From JARYGU01 sp033795365 (GTDB taxonomy: Bacteria > Pseudomonadota > Alphaproteobacteria > Rhizobiales > Rhizobiaceae), in assembly GCA_033795365.1 (NCBI GenBank), contig JARYGU010000002.1, forward strand, positions 509,653 to 573,652: a DNA stretch of 64,000 nt, in the 5' to 3' direction. Under the pieces are notes generated by a model, which was given only the letters and a program-made list of their open reading frames with translations, ran no database searches and was not told where the DNA came from. Numbering within the stretch: the first letter of the stretch is position 1; each line of letters opens with the position of its first letter. The translations under genes were made by a program, and so were the position numbers. Shown one piece after another: positions 38,214 to 47,353 of the stretch.

Positions 38214-41200
38214 ATGGCAGACAAGAACTTCGCGCGAAGCGGGACCGCTGACACGGATCTCTTGGCGGACGACGATCCGCTGAGCGAGCTTGCCCGCATT
38301 GTCGGCTATGAACCGCGCCCGACACAGCCCGTACAGATCGTCCGCGACCCGGACCAGTATCCACCTCAGCGCAACGAGCCGATCTTTGCTCTCGAAGACG
38401 AGCTGATGCGTGAGTTCGAGCTTTACGACGCGCCGAATCTCGATCCCGTAGAGCATGTGTCCGCTCCCGAGATAAAGCCTCCTGCGGAAGAGCCCGCCGC
38501 ACATGAAGCCGAAGCCGCGGAGTTTCACGCGGGACCGGAAACCCTCGATTATCAGCCTGCGTTCCGCGACGAAGGTCTTTCCGACGAGGCCGCGCGGGAC
38601 GATGCCGCCATTGAGGACGGAATTGCGCTCGAAGTCCGGTCGGACGATTTTCCGCCGGAATTCGCATCTGTCGAGCCGGAAACTGCAGACCATGCGCCCG
38701 CTATGCCCGAGAGCGAAGAGGCGGCCGATATTGAGCCACCGGTCGTGAGCGGATACCAGGCGGATATCGGTTCGAAGGACCATTCGCGGCCGCGTTTCGA
38801 AGAAGAAGCCGTGGAATCCGATCGGCGGGAGCCGGTTTTCCTCGGTCTTCAGCCCGCCGACGCTTCGGACGATCCGTTGGCATCGGCCGCCGACGATCTC
38901 GAACGCGAGCTCGAACTGTCGATCGGCGACGAACTTTTTGCCGGTTCGCCGGAGGTTCAATTCGAACCAACTCACACCGACGAATATAACGAAGCTGCTT
39001 CGTTCACGGCGGATGCCGCCGGGTCTGAGCCGGGCCTCGCGCCGGAACAAACCGACGCCTACGTGCCCGAGATCGAGGCTGATGCCGCCGTAAGTGCCGC
39101 CTTGCCGGCGCACGCCGCGGCGGCGGCACATGACGAGAACCCGCCGGCCCTTTGGTCACAATTGGAGCCCATGCCGGCGGACGCATTCTTCGTCGAAGAG
39201 CAGACCGCATCGTCCGAGCTTTCCGAGAGCGATGCCGAGCCGGGAATTAGCGCATGGCCGGATGATTTTCAGGCGGTTTCCGATCGGACGGGCAACGAAC
39301 CCTTCCTTGTCGAGCCCGCCTATACCGACGCAGAGCCGCATTTCGCCGCCGAGCCGGTGCATTCCGCCGAGAGCGGCGAAATCGCGCAGAGCTGGATCCC
39401 TCAGAACGCCGACGGTCGGGATGCGGGGTTTCAGCCCGAGGAGACCTACGAGGTCGCGCCTGCTGCGGCAACGAACGACGCTTACGATCTCGATGATCTT
39501 CTTGCCGAGGTCGAACGCTTTCCCGTGCCGCCTGCGCATTTGCCGTCCGAGGCGGATGCGGGCGAAGGACCGCGCGAAAGCTGGCGCGGCCAGTCGAGCG
39601 TCCCCTTCGGTCGGGCCACGCCCGTAGCCTTCAGGAGCACCCCGGCGCCGGCCAGCACGGTTTTCGCGCCGGAACCCGTTCCCCAGCCTCCGGCCGAGAA
39701 GCCGATTGCCGAGGCGCCGGCCGCTGCAGCAAAGAAACCGGAACCCGAATTCGACAGTTTCGAGATCGATCTTTCCGATATGGATCTCAACCTCGACCCG
39801 GCGGACTTCGGCATCGAGGACAAGCCGGCTGCGCCCCCGGTTGCGGAGCGCCGTGATCCCCCGGCACCGGCCTCAGTTGTCGCGCCCGTTCAGGCTGCTG
39901 CGGTTCCGGTTGAAGAAAAGGCGGACGACAGCGTTCTTCCCTTCGATCCGGCGATGATCGCGGATACCGAGGAGAGCGTTGCGCCCGTAACGAATCTCAA
40001 CGTTCCGCAACTGCCGACGGTCGAGAAGGAAAAGCCGGCCTATCAGCCCGACTACGATCTCGACATCGATGCGGAAATGGCGCAGCTTTTCGCCACGCCG
40101 GTAAATGGTGGATCCCAGTCGCAAGCGGCCTCCAATGGCGCAGCTCCCTCGCTTGCCTCGACGCAGAACGCATCGGATGGAGATGGAGCGCTGGACGAGT
40201 TCGAACGGGCGCTGGAGGAGGATTTCCGCCGGTCGCTCAATCAGCCTGAGCGCGCGGCAATTCCCGTCGATCCGCATCAATCCGGACAGGAATACGTGAA
40301 CGGTGCGGATGACGACGGCGAACGGCGCGGAAAGGGCATGCTGATTGCGGCAGCCGCTGCAGTCGTCTTCCTGCTGGGTGGTGCCGGCGTCTATGCCTGG
40401 ATGTCGGGAACCGGTACGGGGCTCGGCTCCGGCGAACCGCGGATCATCATGGCCGACAAGGACCCGGTAAAGGTCGTGCCGGAGGAAAAGGGCGGTAAGA
40501 CCGTGCCGAACCAGGACAAGGCGGTCTATGACCGTGTCGCCGGTTCCTCTGAAGCCACGCCGCAGCAGGAGCAACTGGTGACGACGACGGAGGAACCCGT
40601 CGACGTCGTGCAGCGGACGCTTACACCGGAAGCCCTGCCGATGGATAGCCCGGAAGAAGACGTCGCCTCCACCGGAGACGATGATGACCGCCTTCTGCCC
40701 GGCGTGGACGATCCGGCAGCGAACAATACCGGGGACGACAGGACGCCCGTCGTATCGCCGCGTAAGGTCAGGACTATGATCGTCAAGCCGGACGGAACGC
40801 TCGTCGCTCGCGAGGAGACCGTGACGCAGCCGGAAACCGAAGTCGCGGCAGCAGACCCGCAGACGCCGCCGGGCAGCCGGCTTGCAGCACCGGCTATGGA
40901 CGAGGCGCTGCCTCCGGCAGCCGGTCAGACGGACATATCGGCCCCCGCCGGCGGCGAAACGCCGCTGAGCGCTGAACCTGGCACTTCTGTTCCGCCATCC
41001 GGAGAGACCGCTCCCGCCAACGGCAATGCCGACGGAAACGCTCCGGTCCGTGTCGTCAAGACCACGACGATCGGGGCGAATGCCGAGGCTCCGGCCAACG
41101 CCGGCAATACCCCCGTTCCGGTGTCGCGCCCCGTCGACCAGCCGGTGACCGTCGTCGGCACCGTCACCGAGCGCGGCAATGTCCGCGATGGTGAGGGCCA

Positions 41201-41513
41201 GCAGACGGCACGGGCGGAACCCGCGCCTGCTGCCCAGGCGCCGGCTGCGGAACCGGCAACCGCCAACCCGGGTGGATATGTCATCCAGATCGCCTCCCTT
41301 CCTTCCGAGGCGGAGGCGCAGAAGTCCTACGACAGTCTCTCTTCGCGTTTCGCGAATGTCATCGGCGGACGCGGGGTGGACATCCGGCGTGCGGATATCG
41401 CGGGCAGGGGGACTTACTTCCGTGTCCGCATCCCGGCAGGATCGCGCGAAGAGGCGAATGCTCTCTGCTCGCGATACAAGAGCGCCGGCGGAAGCTGCCT
41501 GGTGACGAGGTAG
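38214..41513 (+). CDS. Large single-span SPOR-domain protein
   Basis: A 1099-residue protein. The first ~700 residues are highly acidic and Ala/Pro/Glu-rich, probably disordered and cytoplasmic. One membrane span lies near residues 709-729 (GMLIAAAAAVVFLLGGAGVY). A ~290-residue low-complexity periplasmic linker leads to a C-terminal SPOR domain (about 1020-1097, GYVIQIASLPSEAEAQKSYDSL). SPOR domains bind denuded glycan strands at the septum, so a division role is likely. Its position between argS and nagZ fits cell-wall work. E. coli SPOR proteins are several-fold smaller. Confidence 0.85.
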   Translation: MADKNFARSGTADTDLLADDDPLSELARIVGYEPRPTQPVQIVRDPDQYPPQRNEPIFALEDELMREFELYDAPNLDPVEHVSAPEIKPPAEEPAAHEAEAAEFHAGPETLDYQPAFRDEGLSDEAARDDAAIEDGIALEVRSDDFPPEFASVEPETADHAPAMPESEEAADIEPPVVSGYQADIGSKDHSRPRFEEEAVESDRREPVFLGLQPADASDDPLASAADDLERELELSIGDELFAGSPEVQFEPTHTDEYNEAASFTADAAGSEPGLAPEQTDAYVPEIEADAAVSAALPAHAAAAAHDENPPALWSQLEPMPADAFFVEEQTASSELSESDAEPGISAWPDDFQAVSDRTGNEPFLVEPAYTDAEPHFAAEPVHSAESGEIAQSWIPQNADGRDAGFQPEETYEVAPAAATNDAYDLDDLLAEVERFPVPPAHLPSEADAGEGPRESWRGQSSVPFGRATPVAFRSTPAPASTVFAPEPVPQPPAEKPIAEAPAAAAKKPEPEFDSFEIDLSDMDLNLDPADFGIEDKPAAPPVAERRDPPAPASVVAPVQAAAVPVEEKADDSVLPFDPAMIADTEESVAPVTNLNVPQLPTVEKEKPAYQPDYDLDIDAEMAQLFATPVNGGSQSQAASNGAAPSLASTQNASDGDGALDEFERALEEDFRRSLNQPERAAIPVDPHQSGQEYVNGADDDGERRGKGMLIAAAAAVVFLLGGAGVYAWMSGTGTGLGSGEPRIIMADKDPVKVVPEEKGGKTVPNQDKAVYDRVAGSSEATPQQEQLVTTTEEPVDVVQRTLTPEALPMDSPEEDVASTGDDDDRLLPGVDDPAANNTGDDRTPVVSPRKVRTMIVKPDGTLVAREETVTQPETEVAAADPQTPPGSRLAAPAMDEALPPAAGQTDISAPAGGETPLSAEPGTSVPPSGETAPANGNADGNAPVRVVKTTTIGANAEAPANAGNTPVPVSRPVDQPVTVVGTVTERGNVRDGEGQQTARAEPAPAAQAPAAEPATANPGGYVIQIASLPSEAEAQKSYDSLSSRFANVIGGRGVDIRRADIAGRGTYFRVRIPAGSREEANALCSRYKSAGGSCLVTR

Positions 41514-41543
41514 GAACGTTTGCGAGACCGAACATGTTGCAAG

Positions 41544-41569
41544 AGGCGCGGGGGAGACCTGCGCCTTTT
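41544..41569 (+). terminator. Possible terminator after the SPOR gene
   Basis: AGGCGC and GCGCCT arms with an 11-base loop, followed by TTTTCCC. Confidence 0.5.
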
Positions 41570-41650
41570 CCCGTTCTGCGGCGGTCTTTGTTGTGAATGC
41601 CTTCTGCGCTTCGCTTCGCCTTTCATGAGCGAAGCCGTATGATTTCAGTC

Positions 41651-42670
41651 ATGAGCGAATCAAAATCCTTCATTTCCGGCTGTAAAGGCCTGGCACTCAC
41701 CGAAGACGAGAAAGCCTTCTTCCGCAACGAGCGTCCCTGGGGGTTCATTCTCTTCGGCCGCAACATCGCCGAACCGGCGCAGGTCGCGGACCTTACCGCG
41801 GCGCTCAGGGAGACTGTCGGAGGGACCAGCGATATCCCCGTTCTGATCGACCAGGAAGGCGGGCGGGTGCAGCGCATAAAGCCGCCGCATGTGCCGCAAT
41901 ATCCGAACGCGGCCGCACTTGGCGCGATTTACGGGCGCGATCCGGAGCAGGGGCTGCGCGCTGCCTGGCTGATGTCGCGGCTTCTCGCCTTCGATCTTTC
42001 GCGGCTCGGCGTCAACGTGGACTGCCTGCCCGTTCTCGACGTCGCGGTTCCGGGCGTCCACGACGTCATCGGAAACCGGGCCTACGGGCGCGAACCGGAG
42101 GTCGTTTCCGCCATGGGCAAGGCCGCGGCGGAAGGGTTGAAGGCCGGCGGCCTGCTGCCGGTCATGAAGCATATTCCGGGCCACGGCCGCACCATGGTCG
42201 ATTCCCATCATGACCTGCCGATGGTTCATGCCTCGCGCGCCGAGCTCGAAGCCTGCGATTTCGTGCCGTTCCGCCGGATGAAGGACGAGCTTATGGGCAT
42301 GTCGGCCCATATCGTCTTTACCGCGATCGATCCCGACAACCCGGCGACGACGTCGCCGAAGGTGGTGAAGGAGATCATCCGCGGGCATATCGGCTTCGAC
42401 GGCCTTCTGATGTCCGACGACGTGTCGATGAACGCGCTGAAGGGCGATATTGCGACGCGCACGCGCGGAATTATCGCTGCCGGGCTCGATCTGGTGTTGC
42501 ATTGCCATGGCATCATGGAGGAAATGATAGCCTTGACGGAGAATGTGCCTGTCCTGTCGGGCGAAAGCCTGCGCCGCGCCGATGCGGCGAAAGCGGGCTT
42601 GCCGGCGCCAGACGGTGCCGACGAGCAGGCGCTCCGCGAGGAGTTCGATGCGATGTTCGCTACCGTCTAG
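41651..42670 (+). CDS. nagZ: Beta-N-acetylhexosaminidase (NagZ)
   Basis: A 339-residue family 3 glycoside hydrolase that removes GlcNAc from muropeptides during peptidoglycan recycling. The catalytic His-Asp dyad loop is visible (KHIPGHGRTMVDSHHDLP), and LLMSDDVSMNAL carries the nucleophile Asp. IDQEGGRVQR is the usual substrate-binding motif. The start at 41651 begins MSESKSFISGC; an ATG four codons earlier is also possible and neither has a strong ribosome binding site. First gene of a cell-envelope/chromosome run with scpAB. Confidence 0.93.
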   Translation: MSESKSFISGCKGLALTEDEKAFFRNERPWGFILFGRNIAEPAQVADLTAALRETVGGTSDIPVLIDQEGGRVQRIKPPHVPQYPNAAALGAIYGRDPEQGLRAAWLMSRLLAFDLSRLGVNVDCLPVLDVAVPGVHDVIGNRAYGREPEVVSAMGKAAAEGLKAGGLLPVMKHIPGHGRTMVDSHHDLPMVHASRAELEACDFVPFRRMKDELMGMSAHIVFTAIDPDNPATTSPKVVKEIIRGHIGFDGLLMSDDVSMNALKGDIATRTRGIIAAGLDLVLHCHGIMEEMIALTENVPVLSGESLRRADAAKAGLPAPDGADEQALREEFDAMFATV

Positions 42671-42704
42671 GTCCTGAACCCCAGGCGAACAACAAGGAGA
42701 CGCC

Positions 42705-43568
42705 GTGCAGGTAAGCGGCAGCAAGGTCCAGAAAGCCAAACGGCCCGACGAGGCGCCGATGGACCAGCTGTGGCAGGATGGCGACGCACGCGGGACGCAT
42801 GAGGAAAGCCTCGTCGTCGACATTGCCGGCTTCGAAGGTCCGCTCGACCTGCTGCTGCATCTCGCCCGGACGCAGAAGGTCGATCTTGCCCGCATATCCG
42901 TGCTGGCGCTCGCCGAACAATATCTCGCATTCGTCGAAAGCGCACGGCAGGTGCGCATCGAGCTTGCTGCCGATTATCTCGTCATGGCGGCCTGGCTCGC
43001 CTATCTCAAATCGCGCCTGCTCATTCCGCGCCAGGTCAAGGACGATGGCCCTTCGGGCGAGGAAATGGCCGCAAGTCTAGCTTTCCGGCTGAAGCGTCTC
43101 GAGGCTATGCGTGACGCCGCCACCCGGCTGATCAATCGAAACCGTCTTGGCCGGGATGTCTTCGCGCGCGGCGCGCCGGAGCATATCCCGACCGAACGGC
43201 GTTCGGGTTTCGACGCCACGCTGTACGACCTGCTCAACGCCTATGCCTCATTGCGGCAAAGGCATGCCGTAACCCAGGTGACAATCGAAAAGCGCAGCGT
43301 CTGGTCGCTTGCCGATGCACGCGAGGTACTTTACCGGTTGATCGGCGTCATGGACGACTGGACCGCTCTGGATCATTTCCTTCTGCGCTACATGACCGAT
43401 CCGTCGGAGCGGGCGACCGCGATCGCGAGCTCCTTCGCGGCCTCGCTGGAAATGGTGCGCGAGGGGCGGGTGGAAATCCGGCAGGAGGGCGCCTTCCAGC
43501 CGATCTATCTGCGCCGGAGCAACCGGGCCGACGCGCCGCGCGAGGAAGAGGCTGCGGACGGTGACTGA
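42705..43568 (+). CDS. scpA: Segregation and condensation protein A
   Basis: A 287-residue ScpA kleisin, which bridges SMC heads and ScpB in chromosome condensation. The N-terminal motif FEGPLDLLLHLARTQKVDLARI and the helix DYLVMAAWLAYLKSRLLIP are diagnostic. The start is GTG at 42705 with AGGAG six bases upstream. The end overlaps scpB by eight bases. Confidence 0.95.
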   Translation: MQVSGSKVQKAKRPDEAPMDQLWQDGDARGTHEESLVVDIAGFEGPLDLLLHLARTQKVDLARISVLALAEQYLAFVESARQVRIELAADYLVMAAWLAYLKSRLLIPRQVKDDGPSGEEMAASLAFRLKRLEAMRDAATRLINRNRLGRDVFARGAPEHIPTERRSGFDATLYDLLNAYASLRQRHAVTQVTIEKRSVWSLADAREVLYRLIGVMDDWTALDHFLLRYMTDPSERATAIASSFAASLEMVREGRVEIRQEGAFQPIYLRRSNRADAPREEEAADGD

Positions 43569-44274
43569 AACCTCGAACAGGGAAGAGGGCGCCGCCGACG
43601 AAGCCACCGTCGTCGATCCGCGCCGCCTGCACGAAGCCGCCCGTATCGCGGAGGCGCTGGTCTTTGCCTCCGCCAATCCGGTTTCCGAAAACTACATCGC
43701 CGACCGGCTTCCGGTGGGCGTCGACGTGCAGCATGTCATGCGGGAGCTGAGGAGCCTCTATTCCGGTCGCGGCGTCAATCTGGTGCGGGTAGACGATCAC
43801 TGGGCATTCCGCACGGCGCCGGACCTTTCCTTCGTCATCCGCACCGACGAGACGGAGGTGCGCAAATTGTCGCGCGCTGCGCTCGAGGTCCTGTCGATCA
43901 TCGCCTATCATCAGCCGGTCACGCGCGCGGAGATCGAGGATATCCGCGGCGTCCAGACCTCCAAGGGAACGCTGGACGTTCTGATGGAGGCTGGCTGGGT
44001 TCGCTTTCGCGGCCGCCGCCGGACGCCCGGCCGCCCCGTGACCTTCGGCACGACGAAGGATTTTCTCGATCATTTCGGCCTGGAGGAACTGCGTGACCTG
44101 CCCGGGCTGGACGAACTCAAGGGGGCAGGCCTTCTCTCAGGACGCATCCCCGCCAATTTCCAGGTGCCGATGCCGCTCGCCGAAGACGAACTTGCCGAGG
44201 ACGAGGATCCGATCACCCAGTTCGACCTCGAGGAACTGGGCCTCTTGACACCGGGCGGAAAAGAAGACGAATAG
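43561..44274 (+). CDS. scpB: Segregation and condensation protein B
   Basis: A 237-residue ScpB: two winged-helix domains (EALVFASANPVSENYIADRL, and LSIIAYHQPVTRAEIEDIRGV with TKDFLDHFGL). It dimerises and binds ScpA. GTG start overlapping scpA. The acidic C-terminal tail is longer than in Bacillus ScpB, as usual in alphaproteobacteria. Confidence 0.95.
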   Translation: MTETSNREEGAADEATVVDPRRLHEAARIAEALVFASANPVSENYIADRLPVGVDVQHVMRELRSLYSGRGVNLVRVDDHWAFRTAPDLSFVIRTDETEVRKLSRAALEVLSIIAYHQPVTRAEIEDIRGVQTSKGTLDVLMEAGWVRFRGRRRTPGRPVTFGTTKDFLDHFGLEELRDLPGLDELKGAGLLSGRIPANFQVPMPLAEDELAEDEDPITQFDLEELGLLTPGGKEDE

Positions 44275-44345
44275 CGGAAGCTTATCGGAATTTTGCGGTG
44301 CCGTGCGGGCGATGCGCCCGGGCGGCAGGGATTGGCAAGGAATAC

Positions 44346-45449
44346 ATGGCTTCCGACCCGTCAGGCTCCAACGATATCGAGGCGCGGCGGGCTTCGGCGG
44401 TGACTTTTGCAGCGCGCCTGGCATTCGAGGATATCCATCATAGCTATCACGGCAAGGAAACGATCCGCGGCATTTCGCTGAGCGCCGAGCCGGGGGAGGT
44501 CCTCTGTCTGCTTGGTCCTTCCGGCTCGGGCAAGACGACGTTGCTCAGGATCGCCGCCGGGATCGAGGCGCAGGCGAGCGGCAGGGTCCTGCTGAATGAC
44601 CGCGAGATCGCCGGCCCGTCGGTTTTCCTACCGCCGGAGAAGCGTGGCGTCGGCTTGATGTTCCAGGATTTCGCGCTGTTTCCGCATATGTCCGTCCTGG
44701 ACAATGTCCGCTTCGGACTGACCGCGATGGCAAAGGCGGACGCCGCCGCCGAGGCGCAGCTTGCGCTGGAACGCGTGGGTTTGTCGCACTACGCCGAGAA
44801 GTATCCGCATGTGCTTTCGGGCGGCGAACAGCAGCGCGTCGCACTTGCCAGGGCGCTGGCGCCGCGGCCCGCCGTTCTTCTGATGGATGAGCCGTTTTCC
44901 GGCCTTGATTCCCGGTTAAAGGATTCCATCCGCGCCGACACGCTGGCGATCCTGCGGGAATCGCGGGCGACTGCCATCGTCGTCACGCATGACGCGGAGG
45001 AAGCGATGCGGATGGGCGACCGCATCGCGCTTCTGAAGGACGGAAATCTCGTTCAGGTGGGCACCGCCGAAGAGCTCTACCTCGCGCCGAAGAATATCTT
45101 CGCCGCCGCTTTCTTTTCGGAGATCAACGAGTTCTCCGGTCAGGTGCGTGCAGGCGTGGTCGAGACGCCGCTCGGCAATGTGCCGGGACGGAATTTTTCC
45201 GATGGGCAGAAAGTCCGCGTTGCGGTGCGCCTGTCGGGGCTGCACGTCTCGGAAAATGCCGGCCGTCTGCCGGCGCGCATATTGTCGCGGCGGTTTCTCG
45301 GCGTGGTGGAATTGCTCACGCTCGCGATTCCAGGCTGGGACCAGCCGGTCCGCGCACGCATTCGTGCGGATCAGCTCAGTCACGGATTGCGCGAGGTCAC
45401 GCTTTCCGTTAACGAGCGAGACATACTAGTGTTTGAAAAAGACGGTTGA
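44346..45449 (+). CDS. Orphan ABC transporter ATP-binding protein (FbpC/PotA type)
   Basis: A 367-residue ATPase of the iron/polyamine/sulfate importer class. Walker A GPSGSGKTT, signature LSGGEQQRVALARALA, Walker B AVLLMDEPFSGLD and the H-loop VTHDAEEAM are intact. A ~110-residue C-terminal TOBE-like domain follows. AAGGAA lies six bases before the ATG. No permease or binding protein gene adjoins it; flanking genes are scpB and tatA, so its partners must be elsewhere. Confidence 0.85.
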   Translation: MASDPSGSNDIEARRASAVTFAARLAFEDIHHSYHGKETIRGISLSAEPGEVLCLLGPSGSGKTTLLRIAAGIEAQASGRVLLNDREIAGPSVFLPPEKRGVGLMFQDFALFPHMSVLDNVRFGLTAMAKADAAAEAQLALERVGLSHYAEKYPHVLSGGEQQRVALARALAPRPAVLLMDEPFSGLDSRLKDSIRADTLAILRESRATAIVVTHDAEEAMRMGDRIALLKDGNLVQVGTAEELYLAPKNIFAAAFFSEINEFSGQVRAGVVETPLGNVPGRNFSDGQKVRVAVRLSGLHVSENAGRLPARILSRRFLGVVELLTLAIPGWDQPVRARIRADQLSHGLREVTLSVNERDILVFEKDG

Positions 45450-45491
45450 ACGTCTTACATCGGGGCAACTGTACCAAAGGGAGTACGTAGA

Positions 45492-45692
45492 ATGGGTTCT
45501 TTCAGCATATGGCATTGGCTGATCGTTCTGGCAGTGGTGCTGCTGCTGTTCGGCCGCGGCAAGATTCCGGAATTGATGGGCGATGTCGCCAAAGGCATCA
45601 AGAACTTCAAGAAGGGCATGACCGACGAGGAAGCGGCCGCAGCGACCGACAACGGCAAGACCGTCGAACACAAGGCCGACGAAACGAAATGA
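45492..45692 (+). CDS. tatA: Sec-independent translocase subunit TatA
   Basis: A 66-residue TatA with an N-terminal membrane helix (WHWLIVLAVVLLLFGRGKIPEL) and a Phe-Gly hinge followed by the amphipathic helix MGDVAKGIKNFKKGM. It forms the pore of the twin-arginine system with tatB and tatC downstream. Confidence 0.95.
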   Translation: MGSFSIWHWLIVLAVVLLLFGRGKIPELMGDVAKGIKNFKKGMTDEEAAAATDNGKTVEHKADETK

Positions 45693-45745
45693 TCAGCATG
45701 CGGGCGCGACCGTCAAGGTCCGCGGCCCGTTGAGGACGCTGCCCC

Positions 45746-46456
45746 ATGCTGGAAGTCGGCTGGAGTGAAATTCTTGTTATCGCGATCGTATTGATCCTTG
45801 TGGTTGGCCCCAAGGATCTTCCGCCGATGCTGCGTGCGTTCGGCCGCATGACCTCGAAGATGCGGGGAATGGCGAGCGAATTCCGTACGCAGTTCGACGA
45901 AGCGTTGCGGGAAGCCGATCTCGATGACGTCCGCAAGACGATCAACGACGCGCAAAGCCTGAATCCGATGAACACCATCCGCGAGGCGGTCAATCCGCTG
46001 CGGCAGATGGGCAGCGAGATAAAGTCGGATCTTCAGAAGACCGTAAGCAGCGCGTCATCGCCGCAGGCTTCGACATTGTCGCAGCCCGAGGCGGGGCCGG
46101 TCGACATGACCGCACCTGGCGCTGTCGCCGGTACTGCCGAGCAGGAGGCGCCGGCGCCCGTCGCTGTGCAAGCGCCGGCTGCGGCAACGCCGCCTGCGCC
46201 GGTCAAAGCTGAAGCTGCTGCGTCAGGGTCCGGCCTCGTCGCCGCCGAGCCTGTGAAGGGGACGAAGGTAAAAAGGACGGCTGCCAAGAGCGCAAAGCCG
46301 GCAAAGGCAGCACCCGCCGGCGAGACTGCGGATGTTTCGAAGACGGCCGCGGCAAAGACCGGGACCCGCTCTGCAAGATCGAAGGCAAAGGCGGATAACG
46401 TTAAAGTGAATGCGGCCAGGACGACGGCGCGCAAGACGAAGAAGGATCAGGTATGA
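45746..46456 (+). CDS. tatB: Sec-independent translocase subunit TatB
   Basis: A 236-residue TatB. The N-terminal helix MLEVGWSEILVIAIVLILVVGPKDLP is typical, followed by an amphipathic helix (FGRMTSKMRGMASEFRTQF) and a ~120-residue Ala/Pro/Lys-rich tail as in other rhizobia. It overlaps tatC by four bases (ATGA). Confidence 0.94.
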   Translation: MLEVGWSEILVIAIVLILVVGPKDLPPMLRAFGRMTSKMRGMASEFRTQFDEALREADLDDVRKTINDAQSLNPMNTIREAVNPLRQMGSEIKSDLQKTVSSASSPQASTLSQPEAGPVDMTAPGAVAGTAEQEAPAPVAVQAPAAATPPAPVKAEAAASGSGLVAAEPVKGTKVKRTAAKSAKPAKAAPAGETADVSKTAAAKTGTRSARSKAKADNVKVNAARTTARKTKKDQV

Positions 46457-47286
46457 GCGGCGATATCGAGGACAAGCCCCAGCCGCTGATGGAGCACCTG
46501 ATTGAACTGCGCCGGCGTCTGATGTGGGCTGTCGGTGCGTTCTTCGTCGCGTTTCTCGTCTGCTTTTATTTCGCCAAGCAGCTCTTCAACCTGCTCGTCC
46601 TGCCGTTCAAGTGGTCGGTTCACTGGGCCGGCCTGACGCATCGTAACGTCGAGCTGATCTATACGGCGCCGCAGGAATTCTTCTTCACCCAGATCAAGGT
46701 TGCGATGTTCGGCGCGCTGGTCATCGCCTTTCCGGTGATCGCGCAGCAGATCTACAAGTTCGTGGCGCCCGGTCTCTATAAGAACGAGCGTGCGGCCTTC
46801 CTGCCGTTCCTGGTCGCGTCGCCGATCCTCTTCCTCATCGGCGCGGCACTCGTCTATTTCTTCTTCACGCCCATGGTGATGTGGTTCTTCCTGGCCATGG
46901 AGCAGGGCGGGGGCGAGGGCGAAGTCTCCATCCAGCTTCTTCCGAAGGTTTCGGAATATCTCGGCCTGATCATGACGCTGATCTTCGCCTTCGGCCTCGT
47001 CTTCCAGTTGCCTGTAGTGGCTTCTCTGCTCGTCCGGGCCGGGTTGATCGGATCGCAGACCCTTGTGGAAAAGCGGAAATACGCGATCGTCATCGCCTTC
47101 GTCGCCGCTGCAATTCTGACGCCGCCGGATCCGATCTCCCAGATCGGTCTTGCACTGCCGACCATCCTTCTCTACGAGATTTCCATCTATACGGCCCGAC
47201 TCATCGAACGGCAGCGGGCGGAAAGCGCACTCGCAGAGACGAATGCGGCGGAAGCGGCAACGTCCGGAGAAGCCGACAAGGCTTGA
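46453..47286 (+). CDS. tatC: Sec-independent translocase subunit TatC
   Basis: A 277-residue polytopic protein with six membrane spans; the conserved N-terminal MEHLIELRRRL motif binds twin-arginine signal peptides, and GLIMTLIFAFGLVFQLPV is a family signature. Translationally coupled to tatB. SerS follows after about 70 bases. Confidence 0.95.
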   Translation: MSGDIEDKPQPLMEHLIELRRRLMWAVGAFFVAFLVCFYFAKQLFNLLVLPFKWSVHWAGLTHRNVELIYTAPQEFFFTQIKVAMFGALVIAFPVIAQQIYKFVAPGLYKNERAAFLPFLVASPILFLIGAALVYFFFTPMVMWFFLAMEQGGGEGEVSIQLLPKVSEYLGLIMTLIFAFGLVFQLPVVASLLVRAGLIGSQTLVEKRKYAIVIAFVAAAILTPPDPISQIGLALPTILLYEISIYTARLIERQRAESALAETNAAEAATSGEADKA

Positions 47287-47353
47287 CGTAACTTGCGTTT
47301 CCATCAGGCGCTGCCGGGCGAGGGCACGAACCCGATCAACGCCTGGTAAGACA

